This document shows, one piece after another, positions 44,055 to 50,740 of a stretch of 64,000 nt of DNA. The translations under genes and the position numbers were made by a program. Below the pieces are notes generated by a model, which saw only the letters and a list, made by a program, of their open reading frames with translations, did no database searches and was not told the DNA's origin. Source of the DNA: an uncultured Bacteroidales bacterium (GTDB lineage Bacteria; Bacteroidota; Bacteroidia; Bacteroidales; Paludibacteraceae); contig CAMHOY010000007.1 of assembly GCA_946186915.1 (NCBI GenBank), positions 1-64,000 of the forward strand. Reading direction: 5' to 3'. Position 1 is the first letter of the stretch; each line of letters opens with the position of its first letter.

Positions 44055-44105
44055 CCGGCATGTAATGCCGGGAGAATGGACGGAGAGAAGCGGCATGGCA
44101 TGCCG
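44055..44105. repeat. Tandem short palindromes
   Basis: CCGGCAT-3 nt-ATGCCGG (44055-44071) is followed by a second palindrome, CGGCAT..ATGCCG (about 44091-44105). The same CGGCAT/ATGCCG stem with a 3-nt loop occurs at 139-153 beyond the first terminator. Confidence 0.6.
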
Positions 44106-44128
44106 TACAACGAACATAGAATAAAGAA

Positions 44129-44154
44129 CACGCCCGCGTGAGTACGCGGGCGTG
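44129..44154 (-). terminator. Terminator of the hflX-hpt-pgm transcript
   Basis: A strong stem, CACGCCCGCGT with ACGCGGGCGTG, 4-nt loop, with TTCTTTATTCT downstream on the minus strand. It lies about 65 nt past the mutase stop. Confidence 0.7.
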
Positions 44155-44165
44155 CTAATGAAGGA

Positions 44166-44210
44166 GCCTACACCTAACCCCTCCCTAAGGGAGTGGAATA
44201 GGAGAAGGGG
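44166..44210 (+). repeat. REP-like GC-rich palindromic element
   Basis: GCCTACACCTAACCCC then CTCCCTAAGGGAG and a purine-rich end. Member of the family also found at 5742-5784 and, inverted, at 48544-48584. Confidence 0.65.
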
Positions 44211-44219
44211 AGATTCAAT

Positions 44220-46001
44220 TTAGAGACCGAGACTTGCTTTGATAGCCGGTACGCGGGCGTCTGCCTCAGCGGTGCAGCGCTCGTAGTCCGCGCCGGTGAA
44301 CGGCTTGCCGGATTTAACAGGAATCTCGAAGTAGAACTTGATCTTCGGTTCGGTACCGGAAGGACGAACGGATACCTTCAGACCGCCTTCGGTAAAGTAC
44401 TGCAGTACATTCGAGGTGGCATTCAGCGGCATCTCGATCGGGCTCTCTACCCATTTACCGTCCTTGAGTTCCTGTCGCTTGAGGAGCTTGAAGTCTTTGA
44501 TCTTCACTACTTTCTCGCCTGCGATCTCCTTCGGAGCGTTAGCGCGGTAGTTAACCATCATCTGCTGGATCTCCTCAGCACCCGTCTTACCCGGACGAAC
44601 AACATTGATGGTCGTCTCTTTCTGGAAGCCGTAGTCCTCGTAGATCTTGAGCAGGTAGTCATACAGGGTCATGCCGTTGTCTTTTGCGTACGCAGCGATC
44701 TCGCAGATGAGGCAGATAGCCGAAGGCGAACATTTGTCGCGTACTGCATCGTACGGCAGGAAGCCGAAACTCTCTTCACCACCACCGATATATTTGCGTT
44801 TGCCTTCCCACATACGGATACGGTTGGCAATCCACTTGAAGCCGGTATATTCGTCGGTCAGCGTAACACCTTGTGCATCCGCAATCTTGCGAATCAACTC
44901 AGAAGTCACGATGGTCTTGACGATATACATGTCAGGACGCATTTTGCCCAGACGCTTCATGTTGTTGATGATGTAGTAGTGGTACATGATGTTCGTCTGG
45001 TTACCGTTGATGATCACCCACTCGCCCTTGTCGTTACGGCAGACAATAGCGATACGGTCTGCATCCGGATCAGAAGCAATCACGAGGTCTGCGCCCAGTT
45101 TCGTACCGAGTTTCATACCGAGGGTCATGGCCTCTGCGTTCTCCGGGTTCGGAGAAACGACTGTCGGGAAGTTACCATCAATCACCATCTGCTCGGGCAC
45201 AACGTGGATGTTCTGGAATCCCCAACTGCGGAGGCACATCGGCACGATCTGACGACCGGCACCGTGCATCGGGGTATAGACGATGTTGAGGTCTTTCTGA
45301 CGAAGGATGGAGTCCTGGTCGATCATGACTTCTTTGACAGCCATCATGTAGTCGTAATCCATTTCGCCGCCGATGATCTCGATGAGGTCTTTGTTTGCCT
45401 CCCATTTGACATCCGCGAGGGTCACTTTGTTTACCTCGTTGATGATACCCTGATCGTGCGGCTGGAGTACCTGCGAGCCATCCTCCCAGTACGCTTTGTA
45501 ACCATTGTACTCTTTGGGGTTGTGGGAAGCTGTCACGTTCACACCGCCTTGACATTTGAGATGGCGAATGGCGAAGGAAACCTCCGGCGTCGGACGCAGT
45601 GACTCGAAGAGATAGACCTTGATACCGTTGGCGGAGAAGATGTTCGCTACGGTCTCTGCGAAGAGGCGACCGTTGTTACGGCAGTCATGTCCTACGACGA
45701 CAGCGACACGTCCGTCCTGTACGTTCTGGAAACCGCCTTCTTTCTGCACCTTGAGCATGTAGTTGGCGTAGCCTTGTGTTGCCATCGCAACGATGTACTT
45801 GTTCATACGATTGGTACCCGGACCCATGATACCGCGAAGACCGCCGGTACCGAATTCGAGGGTACGATAGAAAGCGTCGATGAGGTCGGTCTTGTCCTCT
45901 GCTTCCATCATCGCTTTTACTTGTGCGCGGGTTTCGGCATCAAAAGGTTCTTTGGTCCAAACCTCAGCCACTTCCATTACTTTTTTCAATTCTTCATTCA
46001 T
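44220..46001 (-). CDS. pgm: Phosphoglucomutase/phosphomannomutase
   Basis: Alpha-D-phosphohexomutase of 593 residues. The phosphoserine loop is NVTASHNPKEYNGYK; the metal loop is ASDPDADRIAI; the sugar-binding loop GGGEESFGFLP and the phosphate-binding RPSGTEPKIKFYFE are both present. The long form with N-terminal KEPFDAETRAQVKAMM is the PGM2/PMM type found in Bacteroidales. It would link glucose-1-P (glycogen, see glgB) to glucose-6-P. Separated from hpt by a 7-nt array. Confidence 0.94.
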   Translation of the reverse strand: MNEELKKVMEVAEVWTKEPFDAETRAQVKAMMEAEDKTDLIDAFYRTLEFGTGGLRGIMGPGTNRMNKYIVAMATQGYANYMLKVQKEGGFQNVQDGRVAVVVGHDCRNNGRLFAETVANIFSANGIKVYLFESLRPTPEVSFAIRHLKCQGGVNVTASHNPKEYNGYKAYWEDGSQVLQPHDQGIINEVNKVTLADVKWEANKDLIEIIGGEMDYDYMMAVKEVMIDQDSILRQKDLNIVYTPMHGAGRQIVPMCLRSWGFQNIHVVPEQMVIDGNFPTVVSPNPENAEAMTLGMKLGTKLGADLVIASDPDADRIAIVCRNDKGEWVIINGNQTNIMYHYYIINNMKRLGKMRPDMYIVKTIVTSELIRKIADAQGVTLTDEYTGFKWIANRIRMWEGKRKYIGGGEESFGFLPYDAVRDKCSPSAICLICEIAAYAKDNGMTLYDYLLKIYEDYGFQKETTINVVRPGKTGAEEIQQMMVNYRANAPKEIAGEKVVKIKDFKLLKRQELKDGKWVESPIEMPLNATSNVLQYFTEGGLKVSVRPSGTEPKIKFYFEIPVKSGKPFTGADYERCTAEADARVPAIKASLGL

Positions 46002-46037
46002 GGTAGTTAAGAAATTAAAAATTATAAATTAAAAATC

Positions 46038-46072
46038 ATCAATTATCAATTATCAATCATCAATTATCAATT
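46038..46072 (+). repeat. 7-nt tandem array between pgm and hpt
   Basis: Five perfect or near-perfect ATCAATT units (one ATCAATC). An upstream 14-15 nt AAATTAAAAATTAT repeat extends the array towards pgm. Confidence 0.85.
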
Positions 46073-46073
46073 A

Positions 46074-46619
46074 TTACGACTCTTTGACTTTATAGACAGA
46101 CGGCAGGTTGCGTAGGAAGCCGTCAAAGTCGAGTCCGTAACCGATGACGAATTCGTCCGTCAGTTCATGTCCGACATAGTCGGGTTTAGCGTCGTTGTAC
46201 TCCAGTTTGCCGGGTTTGAAGAGCATGGCAGCCACGCGTATAGTGGATGCGCCGCGTGCACGGAGGTGCGCCTTCAGTTGATGGATGGTCAGTCCGGTGT
46301 CCACTATATCTTCGATGATGACCACATCGCGGTTATCGACCACTTGCTGCAGGGGCACGATGAACTCGAGTTGTCCGGTAGTGGACATACCCCAATAGGA
46401 ACTGACGCGGATGAATGTCACCTCGCAGCGCACGTCTTTGAGTGCGCGCAGCAAATCGGCAGCAAAGACAAATGCACCGTTGAGTACGACCACGAAGAGC
46501 GGTTCTTTATCCGCATAGTCGGCACTGATGCGTTCTGCTACTTGTGCAACATCTTTTGCAATTTGAGCCGGTTGCAGCCATTCTTCAAAATGATAGCCTT
46601 GTTCGTCAATCGTTTTCAT
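46074..46619 (-). CDS. hpt: Hypoxanthine phosphoribosyltransferase
   Basis: Salvages hypoxanthine and guanine with PRPP. The 181-residue type I PRTase has VVVLNGAFVFAADLL, SYWGMSTTGQLE and the PRPP loop VVIIEDIVDTGLTI, then the purine-binding KPDYVGHEL..FVIGYGLDFDGFLRNLP. The start at 46619 overlaps the hflX end by 14 nt; 46640 is possible. PRPP would come from prs. Confidence 0.94.
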   Translation of the reverse strand: MKTIDEQGYHFEEWLQPAQIAKDVAQVAERISADYADKEPLFVVVLNGAFVFAADLLRALKDVRCEVTFIRVSSYWGMSTTGQLEFIVPLQQVVDNRDVVIIEDIVDTGLTIHQLKAHLRARGASTIRVAAMLFKPGKLEYNDAKPDYVGHELTDEFVIGYGLDFDGFLRNLPSVYKVKES

Positions 46620-47907
46620 AATGCTGGAATAAAAAGTCATTATACGGGTAGCGCTTCACGTGAATAGCTTTTATACGTTCGTATAGTAGCGCACGCAATG
46701 CGTCTATGTTCTCTTTGTTTTTCGCGGAGATGAAGATGCAGTCTTCTCCCAGCCGCGCCATCCATGTCTTTTGCAGATCCGCCAGGGAATAGTTCTCCCG
46801 CTGCATCGGGGTGAGGTCGTCTTCCTCTTTTGGGATATACGAGAAGCTATCGATCTTATTGAACACCACTATCTCCGGTATCTCCTTGGAGACTGTTATC
46901 TCCCTTATCGTCTGTTCCACCACCTCGTACTGCTCTTCGAAGTTCGGGTGGGAGATATCGACCACGTGTACCAGCAGGTCCGCTTCGCGCACTTCGTCCA
47001 GCGTCGATTTGAAGGACTCCACGAGGTGGTGCGGCAGTTTGCGGATGAAGCCAACGGTGTCGGACAAGAGGAACGGCAGGTTCTCTATCGTCACCTTGCG
47101 CACGGTGGTGTCGAGGGTGGCGAACAGTTTGTTCTCCGCGAACACCTCGGATTTGGAGAGCAGGTTCATCAGGGTGGACTTGCCTACGTTGGTGTATCCG
47201 ACGAGCGCCACGCGCACCATCTTACCGCGGTGTTGCCGTTGGGTGGCCATCTGTTTGTCAATGGTCTTGAGTTGTTCGCGCAGCAAGGCAATACGTTGTC
47301 CGATGACCCGTTTGTCGGCTTCTATCTGGGTCTCACCCATACCGCGGTTGGTACCTCCTCCGCCTCGCTGCCTGTCGAGGTGCGACCACATGCGCGTCAA
47401 GCGCGGCAGCATATACTGAAGGTGCGCCATCTCGACCTGCGTCTTGGCGTATGAGGTCTGCGCCCGCTGCAGGAAGATCTCAAGGATCAATATCGTGCGG
47501 TCTATCACGCGTACGTCCGGCTTGCCCTTGTGATTCAGCGCTTTCTCCAAATTCCTGATCTGCCGCGGACTCAACTCATCGTCAAAGATCACCACGTCTA
47601 TGACGGTCTCCCTCCCTTGAGCGGGTGAAGAGCTCTGCTCGATCGGACTGCCAGTGGCCGTCCGTAGAACTCCCTGGGGAGAGGTTTGAATAAATTGATC
47701 AATTTCACTCAGTTTGCCTTCTCCGACGTAGGTGGCGGTATTGGGTTGGTCGAGTCGTTGCGTGAAGCGCTTGACGGGCACAATGCCGTGGGTGTCCGCC
47801 AGGAACGCCAGTTCGTCCAGATATTCTTTGGTGCGATCTTCCGGTTGGTTAGGTGTTATCAGTCCCACCAGCACCGCGTGCTCTATATAAGGCTTGATCT
47901 CGATCAA
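46606..47907 (-). CDS. hflX: Ribosome-associated GTPase HflX, TTG start
   Basis: A 433-residue HflX: the HflX N-domain has VIDVVIFDDELSPRQIRNLE, the linker RGGGGTNRGMGETQIEADKR, and the G domain GYTNVGKST (237-245), DTVGFIRKLPHHLVESFKST and FNKIDSF. It splits stalled ribosomes. The start codon is TTG, overlapping the lemA stop as TTGA; no other start is in the right place. At residues 70-95 a Pro/Ser/Gln-rich piece (SPQGVLRTATGSPIEQSSSPAQGRET) sits between the GKLSEIDQFI helix and VIDVVIF, which are adjacent in other HflX. Its DNA has a repeat look. Confidence 0.92.
   Translation of the reverse strand: MIEIKPYIEHAVLVGLITPNQPEDRTKEYLDELAFLADTHGIVPVKRFTQRLDQPNTATYVGEGKLSEIDQFIQTSPQGVLRTATGSPIEQSSSPAQGRETVIDVVIFDDELSPRQIRNLEKALNHKGKPDVRVIDRTILILEIFLQRAQTSYAKTQVEMAHLQYMLPRLTRMWSHLDRQRGGGGTNRGMGETQIEADKRVIGQRIALLREQLKTIDKQMATQRQHRGKMVRVALVGYTNVGKSTLMNLLSKSEVFAENKLFATLDTTVRKVTIENLPFLLSDTVGFIRKLPHHLVESFKSTLDEVREADLLVHVVDISHPNFEEQYEVVEQTIREITVSKEIPEIVVFNKIDSFSYIPKEEDDLTPMQRENYSLADLQKTWMARLGEDCIFISAKNKENIDALRALLYERIKAIHVKRYPYNDFLFQHYEND
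47625..47700 (-). repeat. Candidate repeat insertion inside hflX
   Basis: About 75 nt bounded by similar GC-rich ends (CCTCTCCCCAGGGAG at one end, AAGGGAGGGAGA at the other), in-frame, and absent from the normal HflX layout. It is not the same family as the GCCTAC-type REP element, although both have CTCCC/GGGAG palindromes. Confidence 0.5.
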
Positions 47908-48491
47908 AACTCCACTTTCGGTGCTTTAGCTGCACCTTCCTCTGCCTCAAAATACGGTTTCTTCTCAAATCCGAAGGCGCCGGCGATGATGTTGTTCGGG
48001 AAGCGGCGGATGCGGGTGTTGTAGTTACGAGCCGATTCGTTGAAGAGCTGGCGTGCGATGGTGATACGGTTCTCCGTGCCTTCGAGTTGTGCCTGCAGGT
48101 CGCGGAAGTTCTCGTTGGCTTTCAGGTCCGGGTAGTTCTCTGCAATCGCGAGCAGTTTGCCGATGGCTGTCCACAGTTCGCCTTGTGCAGCCTGGAAGGC
48201 AGCCAGTTGTTCGGGTGTAGCGGTTGCGGGGTCGATGGTGATCTGCGTAGCGCGTGCGCGTGCATCAACCACACCTTGCAGCGTCTCGCTCTCATGTGCC
48301 GCATAACCCTTGACGGTAGCCACGAGGTTAGGAACCAGGTCGGCACGACGCTGATATTGGTTCTCTACTTGCGACCAAGCGGACTCTACTTCCTCTTCCG
48401 CTGCCACGAAACTGTTGTACACATTAGCGACCCAAAGGGCGATGATTGCCAGAATACCTAAAACGACAATCCAAGGTAATGCTTTTTTCAT
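47904..48491 (-). CDS. lemA: LemA-family protein
   Basis: A 195-residue LemA protein: an N-terminal membrane helix (about 5-24), then VNVYNSFVAAEEEVESAWSQVENQYQRRADLVPNLVATVKGYAAHE, the family signature, and a helical bundle ending in the conserved ARQLFNESARNYNTRIRRFPNNIIAGAFGFEKKPYF. Function is poorly known. The neighbouring TPM protein is its usual genomic partner. Confidence 0.95.
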   Translation of the reverse strand: MKKALPWIVVLGILAIIALWVANVYNSFVAAEEEVESAWSQVENQYQRRADLVPNLVATVKGYAAHESETLQGVVDARARATQITIDPATATPEQLAAFQAAQGELWTAIGKLLAIAENYPDLKANENFRDLQAQLEGTENRITIARQLFNESARNYNTRIRRFPNNIIAGAFGFEKKPYFEAEEGAAKAPKVEF

Positions 48492-48540
48492 AAACTATAA
48501 ACTTTAAACTTTCAACTTTCATTCTTTCACTCTTTCACTC
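48492..48540 (+). repeat. 7-nt tandem array upstream of lemA
   Basis: Seven consecutive 7-nt units around AAACTTT/CAACTTT/TTCACTC, changing gradually along the array, start right after the lemA ATG. Confidence 0.75.
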
Positions 48541-48543
48541 GTT

Positions 48544-48584
48544 GCCCCAATTCCCTTCCCTTCAGGGAGGGGTCAGGGGTAGGC
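48544..48584 (-). repeat. REP-like GC-rich palindromic element
   Basis: On the minus strand it reads GCCTACCCCTGACCCCTCCC then TGAAGGGAAGGG, closely matching the copy at 44166. Confidence 0.65.
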
Positions 48585-48594
48585 TTTCGTTCAC

Positions 48595-49515
48595 TCACCA
48601 TTTTCCTCCTGCTCCGCCGCCGAAGGTGGAACCGCCACCCCATGAGCCGCCTCCTCCGAAACCGCCCATTCCGCTGCGTCCGCCGCCGGAGACATAGACG
48701 GTCCGCTGGCGTCTCGGGATGACGAAGGTGACGTTGAAGGTGTTACCGCAGTTCTTGCAGCAATAGGTGCGCAGTCCTTGTCCCGCGGATGCATAGGTAG
48801 CGGCGATGAGGACTTGTTCACGCGTAGCGTGTGCACGGCGTTTGCCGCATTTGGGGCAGCGCTTGACGGATGCCCAATAGAGGATGAAGGCGATCAGTAT
48901 GAAGAGGCCCGTGAAGACCCCGATGACGCCCATGAGTTCAGCGTCCGTCAGGTCGTCTTCGCCGTACTCGCCCCTGTTGGTGACAGAGCGGATGGATAGC
49001 AGTTCTTCGGGCGCTTCGCCGTCGGTGCATATCTCGTATATGCGCAGTGCGCCGAGACAGAGTCCGTCGCCGTATTGTCCGGCGCGGAAGGCGGGGGTCA
49101 TGTCGTCGCGGATGATCTTCGAGCACTGCGCATCGGTCAGCACACCTTCGATACCCACGCCGGTCATGATGCGTATGTCATGGCTGTCGAGCACGAAGAG
49201 GATGAGCACGCCGGTGTTCTGCCCCTCGCGTCCCAGCCCCCATCGCTGGAAGAGCTCGTAGGCGAAGTCGAAGGCTTCGCTCTCTCCGATGGACTCGAGC
49301 GCAACGACGCACAGCTGTACGCGCGTAGCGCTCTCGAGTCGCGCGGCGCAGTCGTTGAGCCAGGCTACGCTGGAGTCCGGGAGGATGGCATCGGGGTTCG
49401 CTACATAGAACGCCTGTCCCTGCCTCTTGGGGTCCGGAACGGACGCAGGCGTATAGACGGCCGCTTGGAGCGACATCGCCAGGAACAGAGCTATGAAAAC
49501 GAACCACTTGCGCAT
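48595..49515 (-). CDS. TPM-domain membrane protein (YgcG family)
   Basis: A 306-residue protein with a signal (MRKWFVFIALFLAMSLQA), a TPM domain (about 30-170, with the LPDSSVAWLNDCAARLE start and TGVGIEGVLTD), a membrane helix (about 190-215), a cytosolic zinc ribbon-like CPKCGKR...CCKNCGN and a Gly/Ser-rich tail (GGRSGMGGFGGGG). This is the usual YgcG layout plus zinc motifs. TPM proteins are linked to membrane stress or photosystem repair in other phyla. It precedes lemA on the same strand, a very common pairing. The start was set by the promoter. Confidence 0.87.
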   Translation of the reverse strand: MRKWFVFIALFLAMSLQAAVYTPASVPDPKRQGQAFYVANPDAILPDSSVAWLNDCAARLESATRVQLCVVALESIGESEAFDFAYELFQRWGLGREGQNTGVLILFVLDSHDIRIMTGVGIEGVLTDAQCSKIIRDDMTPAFRAGQYGDGLCLGALRIYEICTDGEAPEELLSIRSVTNRGEYGEDDLTDAELMGVIGVFTGLFILIAFILYWASVKRCPKCGKRRAHATREQVLIAATYASAGQGLRTYCCKNCGNTFNVTFVIPRRQRTVYVSGGGRSGMGGFGGGGSWGGGSTFGGGAGGKW

Positions 49516-49536
49516 ACGCGTACGAACTTTGCGCTG

Positions 49537-49568
49537 CAAAGTTACAACTTTTTTTTGATATATGCAAA
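49537..49568 (-). promoter_or_regulatory. Promoter of the TPM-lemA-hflX run
   Basis: Minus-strand TAACTTTG (49537-49544) and TTTG (49565-49568), 20-nt gap. Confidence 0.78.
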
Positions 49569-49575
49569 TAAAAAA

Positions 49576-49602
49576 TAAAAAAAAGAGCCCAAGCGGGCTC
49601 TT
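49576..49602 (-). terminator. Terminator of rpsO
   Basis: AAGAGCCC-AAGC-GGGCTCTT (49583-49602) followed on the minus strand by a T run. It sits just ahead of the TPM promoter. Confidence 0.85.
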
Positions 49603-49654
49603 CGGGTTCCCCGGAGGAATAGTAGCTATTGCCATGGGGGAGAGCAATGCAAGC

Positions 49655-49924
49655 TTACTTACGGATGCCGAGCTCTTTGATGATAGCGCGGTAGCGCTCG
49701 ATGTCTTTCGCCTTGAGGTAATCCAACATACGGCGGCGTTTACCGACGAGTGCGGTCAGCGCGCGCTCTGTACCGAAGTCCTTACGGTTTTCCTTGAGGT
49801 GCTCGGTGAGGTGGTTGATACGGAAGGTGAACAGAGCGATTTGGCTCTCAGCGGAGCCGGTGTTCTTGGCATCTTTGCCATACTTGGCAAAAAGTTCAGC
49901 TTTTTTCTCAGAAGTCAAATACAT
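49655..49924 (-). CDS. rpsO: 30S ribosomal protein S15
   Basis: uS15, 89 residues, with GSAESQIALFTFRINHLTEHLKENRKDF and the C-terminal KRRRMLDYLKAKDIERYRAIIKELGIRK. Monocistronic: its own promoter, a leader of about 90 nt and its own terminator. In other bacteria S15 represses its own mRNA through such leaders; no fold was worked out here. Confidence 0.97.
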   Translation of the reverse strand: MYLTSEKKAELFAKYGKDAKNTGSAESQIALFTFRINHLTEHLKENRKDFGTERALTALVGKRRRMLDYLKAKDIERYRAIIKELGIRK

Positions 49925-50022
49925 GACGTGTAATATTTTTTAGTTTTACCATGTCGGCAGAAGGAGCATCACGGGGATCGCAACTTCGCCGGATTACTTA
50001 TGCTTTCCATTGAAAGCGGGTG

Positions 50023-50054
50023 CAAAAGTACTGCTTTTTCTCGACATACGCAAA
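50023..50054 (-). promoter_or_regulatory. Promoter of rpsO
   Basis: Minus-strand TACTTTTG (50023-50030) and TTTG (50051-50054), 20-nt gap. The sequence around the -7 box (GCAGTACTTTTGC) is identical to the rplS and rpsU promoters. Confidence 0.85.
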
Positions 50055-50104
50055 TTTTTCAGCATTTTTTTTGCGAAAGAGGTGTTTTTCTCTTGCTTGT
50101 TGGT

Positions 50105-50159
50105 CTCATTCGCATCTCGTTCGCATTACGGACGTCTCTGTTCCGTCTCTGTTTGGCAC
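50105..50159 (+). repeat. 11-nt periodic stretch
   Basis: CTCATTCGCAT, CTCGTTCGCAT, TACGGACGTCT, CTGTTCCGTCT, CTGTTTGGCAC: adjacent 11-mers in two related families. Nothing else is seen in 50055-50205. Confidence 0.65.
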
Positions 50160-50205
50160 TAATCGCTAAAACGCTCAAAATCATCACGATACAAAATAGA
50201 TATCG

Positions 50206-50260
50206 GAGGCAAGTCAGAGGCGAGTCAGAGGCGAGTCAGAGGCGAGTCAGAGGCAATGCC
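50206..50260 (+). repeat. 11-nt tandem array
   Basis: GAGGCAAGTCA, then three copies of GAGGCGAGTCA, then a partial unit. It lies in the 378-nt gap between rpsO and the next gene. Confidence 0.9.
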
Positions 50261-50302
50261 TACTCAAATTCATTTTTCCTCTCATCTTTCCCTTCTCGCA
50301 CA

Positions 50303-50740
50303 TTATTGCGCGAGCTCTTTCACTCTTTCACTCTTTAACCGACGCCAGCCAATGTAGAGTGCGGCGAGGAGGGCGAAGAGGATGAAGGGAGTCTCTCCGA
50401 CGGGGGAGTGGAGATCGTATTCACCGATGGCGTTGTCTCCGTCCCCTCCTTCGTCTTCGGTAGGACGTCCTTTGCGTGCTCTGTTGACCGTTGCGCTCGG
50501 CTGGTAACACAGTCCTCCTTCGCTATTGAGCGTCTGGAAATTCGACGTGCTGATAGTGGAGAAGGACGAGGTGGAGCCTACCCGCGCCGTAGTGGCCGGG
50601 AGGGCGTTCGTCGAAGCCGTATAGGCCGAGGTAGAGCGGAACTCCGTAGTCGGAGCGCTGTACGCAAAGGGCTGATAGTCAACGGCGAAGAGGCGCGCAG
50701 CAACCCATAAACAAACTATGATACCTATTATTTTCCTCAT
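50303..50740 (-). CDS. Exported single-pass partner of the giant T9SS protein
   Basis: A 145-residue protein of unknown function. Signal about 1-19 (MRKIIGIIVCLWVAARLFA), a Ser/Thr-rich low-complexity middle (about 28-75), an acidic GRPTEDEGGDGDNAIGEYDLHSPVGETPFI patch and a C-terminal membrane helix (about 117-133, FILFALLAALYIGW) with a basic end. It starts with ATGA overlap on the giant gene, so it is made with it, perhaps as an anchor or export factor (inference). Its last residues (ERVKELAQ) are encoded by an 8-nt array CTCTTTCA at 50315-50338. Confidence 0.7.
   Translation of the reverse strand: MRKIIGIIVCLWVAARLFAVDYQPFAYSAPTTEFRSTSAYTASTNALPATTARVGSTSSFSTISTSNFQTLNSEGGLCYQPSATVNRARKGRPTEDEGGDGDNAIGEYDLHSPVGETPFILFALLAALYIGWRRLKSERVKELAQ
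50315..50338 (+). repeat. 8-nt tandem array at a gene end
   Basis: CTCTTTCA, CTCTTTCA, CTCTTTAA. It encodes part of the C-terminus of the gene at 50303 on the other strand. Confidence 0.65.

Noticed and set aside
50000..50338. 112-residue plus-strand frame in the rpsO upstream gap
   Set aside because: It crosses the rpsO promoter and an 11-nt array, and its composition is not protein-like.
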